20,807 bases of DNA from positions 1 through 20,807 of the forward strand of contig CAMLNA010000075.1 in NCBI GenBank assembly GCA_946481025.1, read 5' to 3'. The stretch is from an uncultured Rivibacter sp. GTDB taxonomy: Bacteria; Pseudomonadota; Gammaproteobacteria; Burkholderiales; Burkholderiaceae. This document shows positions 20,767 through 20,807 of this stretch, piece by piece (the stretch's first letter is position 1; each line of letters starts with the position of its first letter). The notes beneath the pieces were generated by a model. It searched no databases, was not told the origin of the DNA, and saw only the letters and a list, made by a program, of their open reading frames with translations. A program made the translations under genes and the position numbers.

Positions 20767-20807
20767 GTGAGGATGCTTCGGGTTCGTTTGAACTGTTTGA
20801 CGTGGGC
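20767..20807 (+). CDS. Start of a Fur-regulated gene (cut by the right edge)
   Basis: Only about 13 codons are visible. A very strong ribosome site AAGGAGG (20755-20761) is followed by GTG at 20767 (5 bp) and in-frame ATG at 20773 (11 bp); either could be the start. The first residues (MLRVRLNCLTW from the ATG) are basic then hydrophobic, like the beginning of a signal peptide. Given the Fur box, a TonB-dependent receptor or other iron-uptake gene is the likeliest identity, but the sequence seen cannot show it. Confidence 0.5.
   Translation, partial: MRMLRVRLNCLTW

Overview
The window is GC-rich, densely coded bacterial chromosome. Codon use, lipoprotein-rich gene content and the families present (DUF4148, DUF1111 di-heme proteins, QseB/QseC- and Cpx-like two-component systems, an IorB-like molybdoprotein) point to a betaproteobacterium of the order Burkholderiales, probably the Rubrivivax/Leptothrix/Ideonella/Roseateles group. 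The placement is inference; there is no rRNA in the window. I see no tRNA, rRNA, CRISPR array, insertion sequence or phage gene.

Layout, left to right. (1) 1-4127, minus strand: an atypical OmpR-family regulator whose receiver lacks every phosphorylation residue, then a large lipoprotein fusing an F5/8 type C (discoidin) domain to a DUF1111 di-heme c-type oxidoreductase, then the start of a second lipoprotein that runs off the left edge. (2) 4277-4927, plus: a small lipoprotein with TonB C-terminal-like folds, divergent from the atypical regulator. (3) 4977-9684: a lipid A modification locus. A QseB/PmrA-like regulator and QseC-like kinase (minus) diverge from an EptA/MCR-type phosphoethanolamine transferase and a PAP2 phosphatase (plus). 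Between them lie four CTTCAGG direct repeats at exact 11-bp spacing, the geometry bound by OmpR/PmrA-family dimers. (4) 9497-10904, minus: a DUF4148 secreted protein and an N-terminally short IorB-like molybdoprotein. (5) 11090-14309, plus: a second PmrA/QseB-like two-component system preceded by a PmrA-box-like array, also with an 11-bp period, followed by a lipoprotein of unknown function. (6) 14413-17260, plus: a Spy/CpxP-like periplasmic chaperone, a CpxR-like regulator and a CpxA-like kinase, i.e. an envelope-stress module. (7) 17272-17515: a 63-residue unknown protein under a promoter overlapped by a near-perfect LexA (SOS) box. (8) 17584-20578, minus: the molybdate uptake operon modA-modB-modC-modE, with two putative ModE operators. 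(9) 20767-20807, plus: the first codons of a gene preceded by a Fur box.

The window is regulator-rich: four OmpR-type regulators and three sensor kinases, most of them serving the cell envelope (lipid A charge, periplasmic folding stress, lipoproteins). The most striking non-coding signals are the two different 11-bp-phased operator arrays and the LexA box over a tiny unknown gene. The most unusual proteins are the phosphorylation-dead response regulator and the solitary half-length IorB-like protein.
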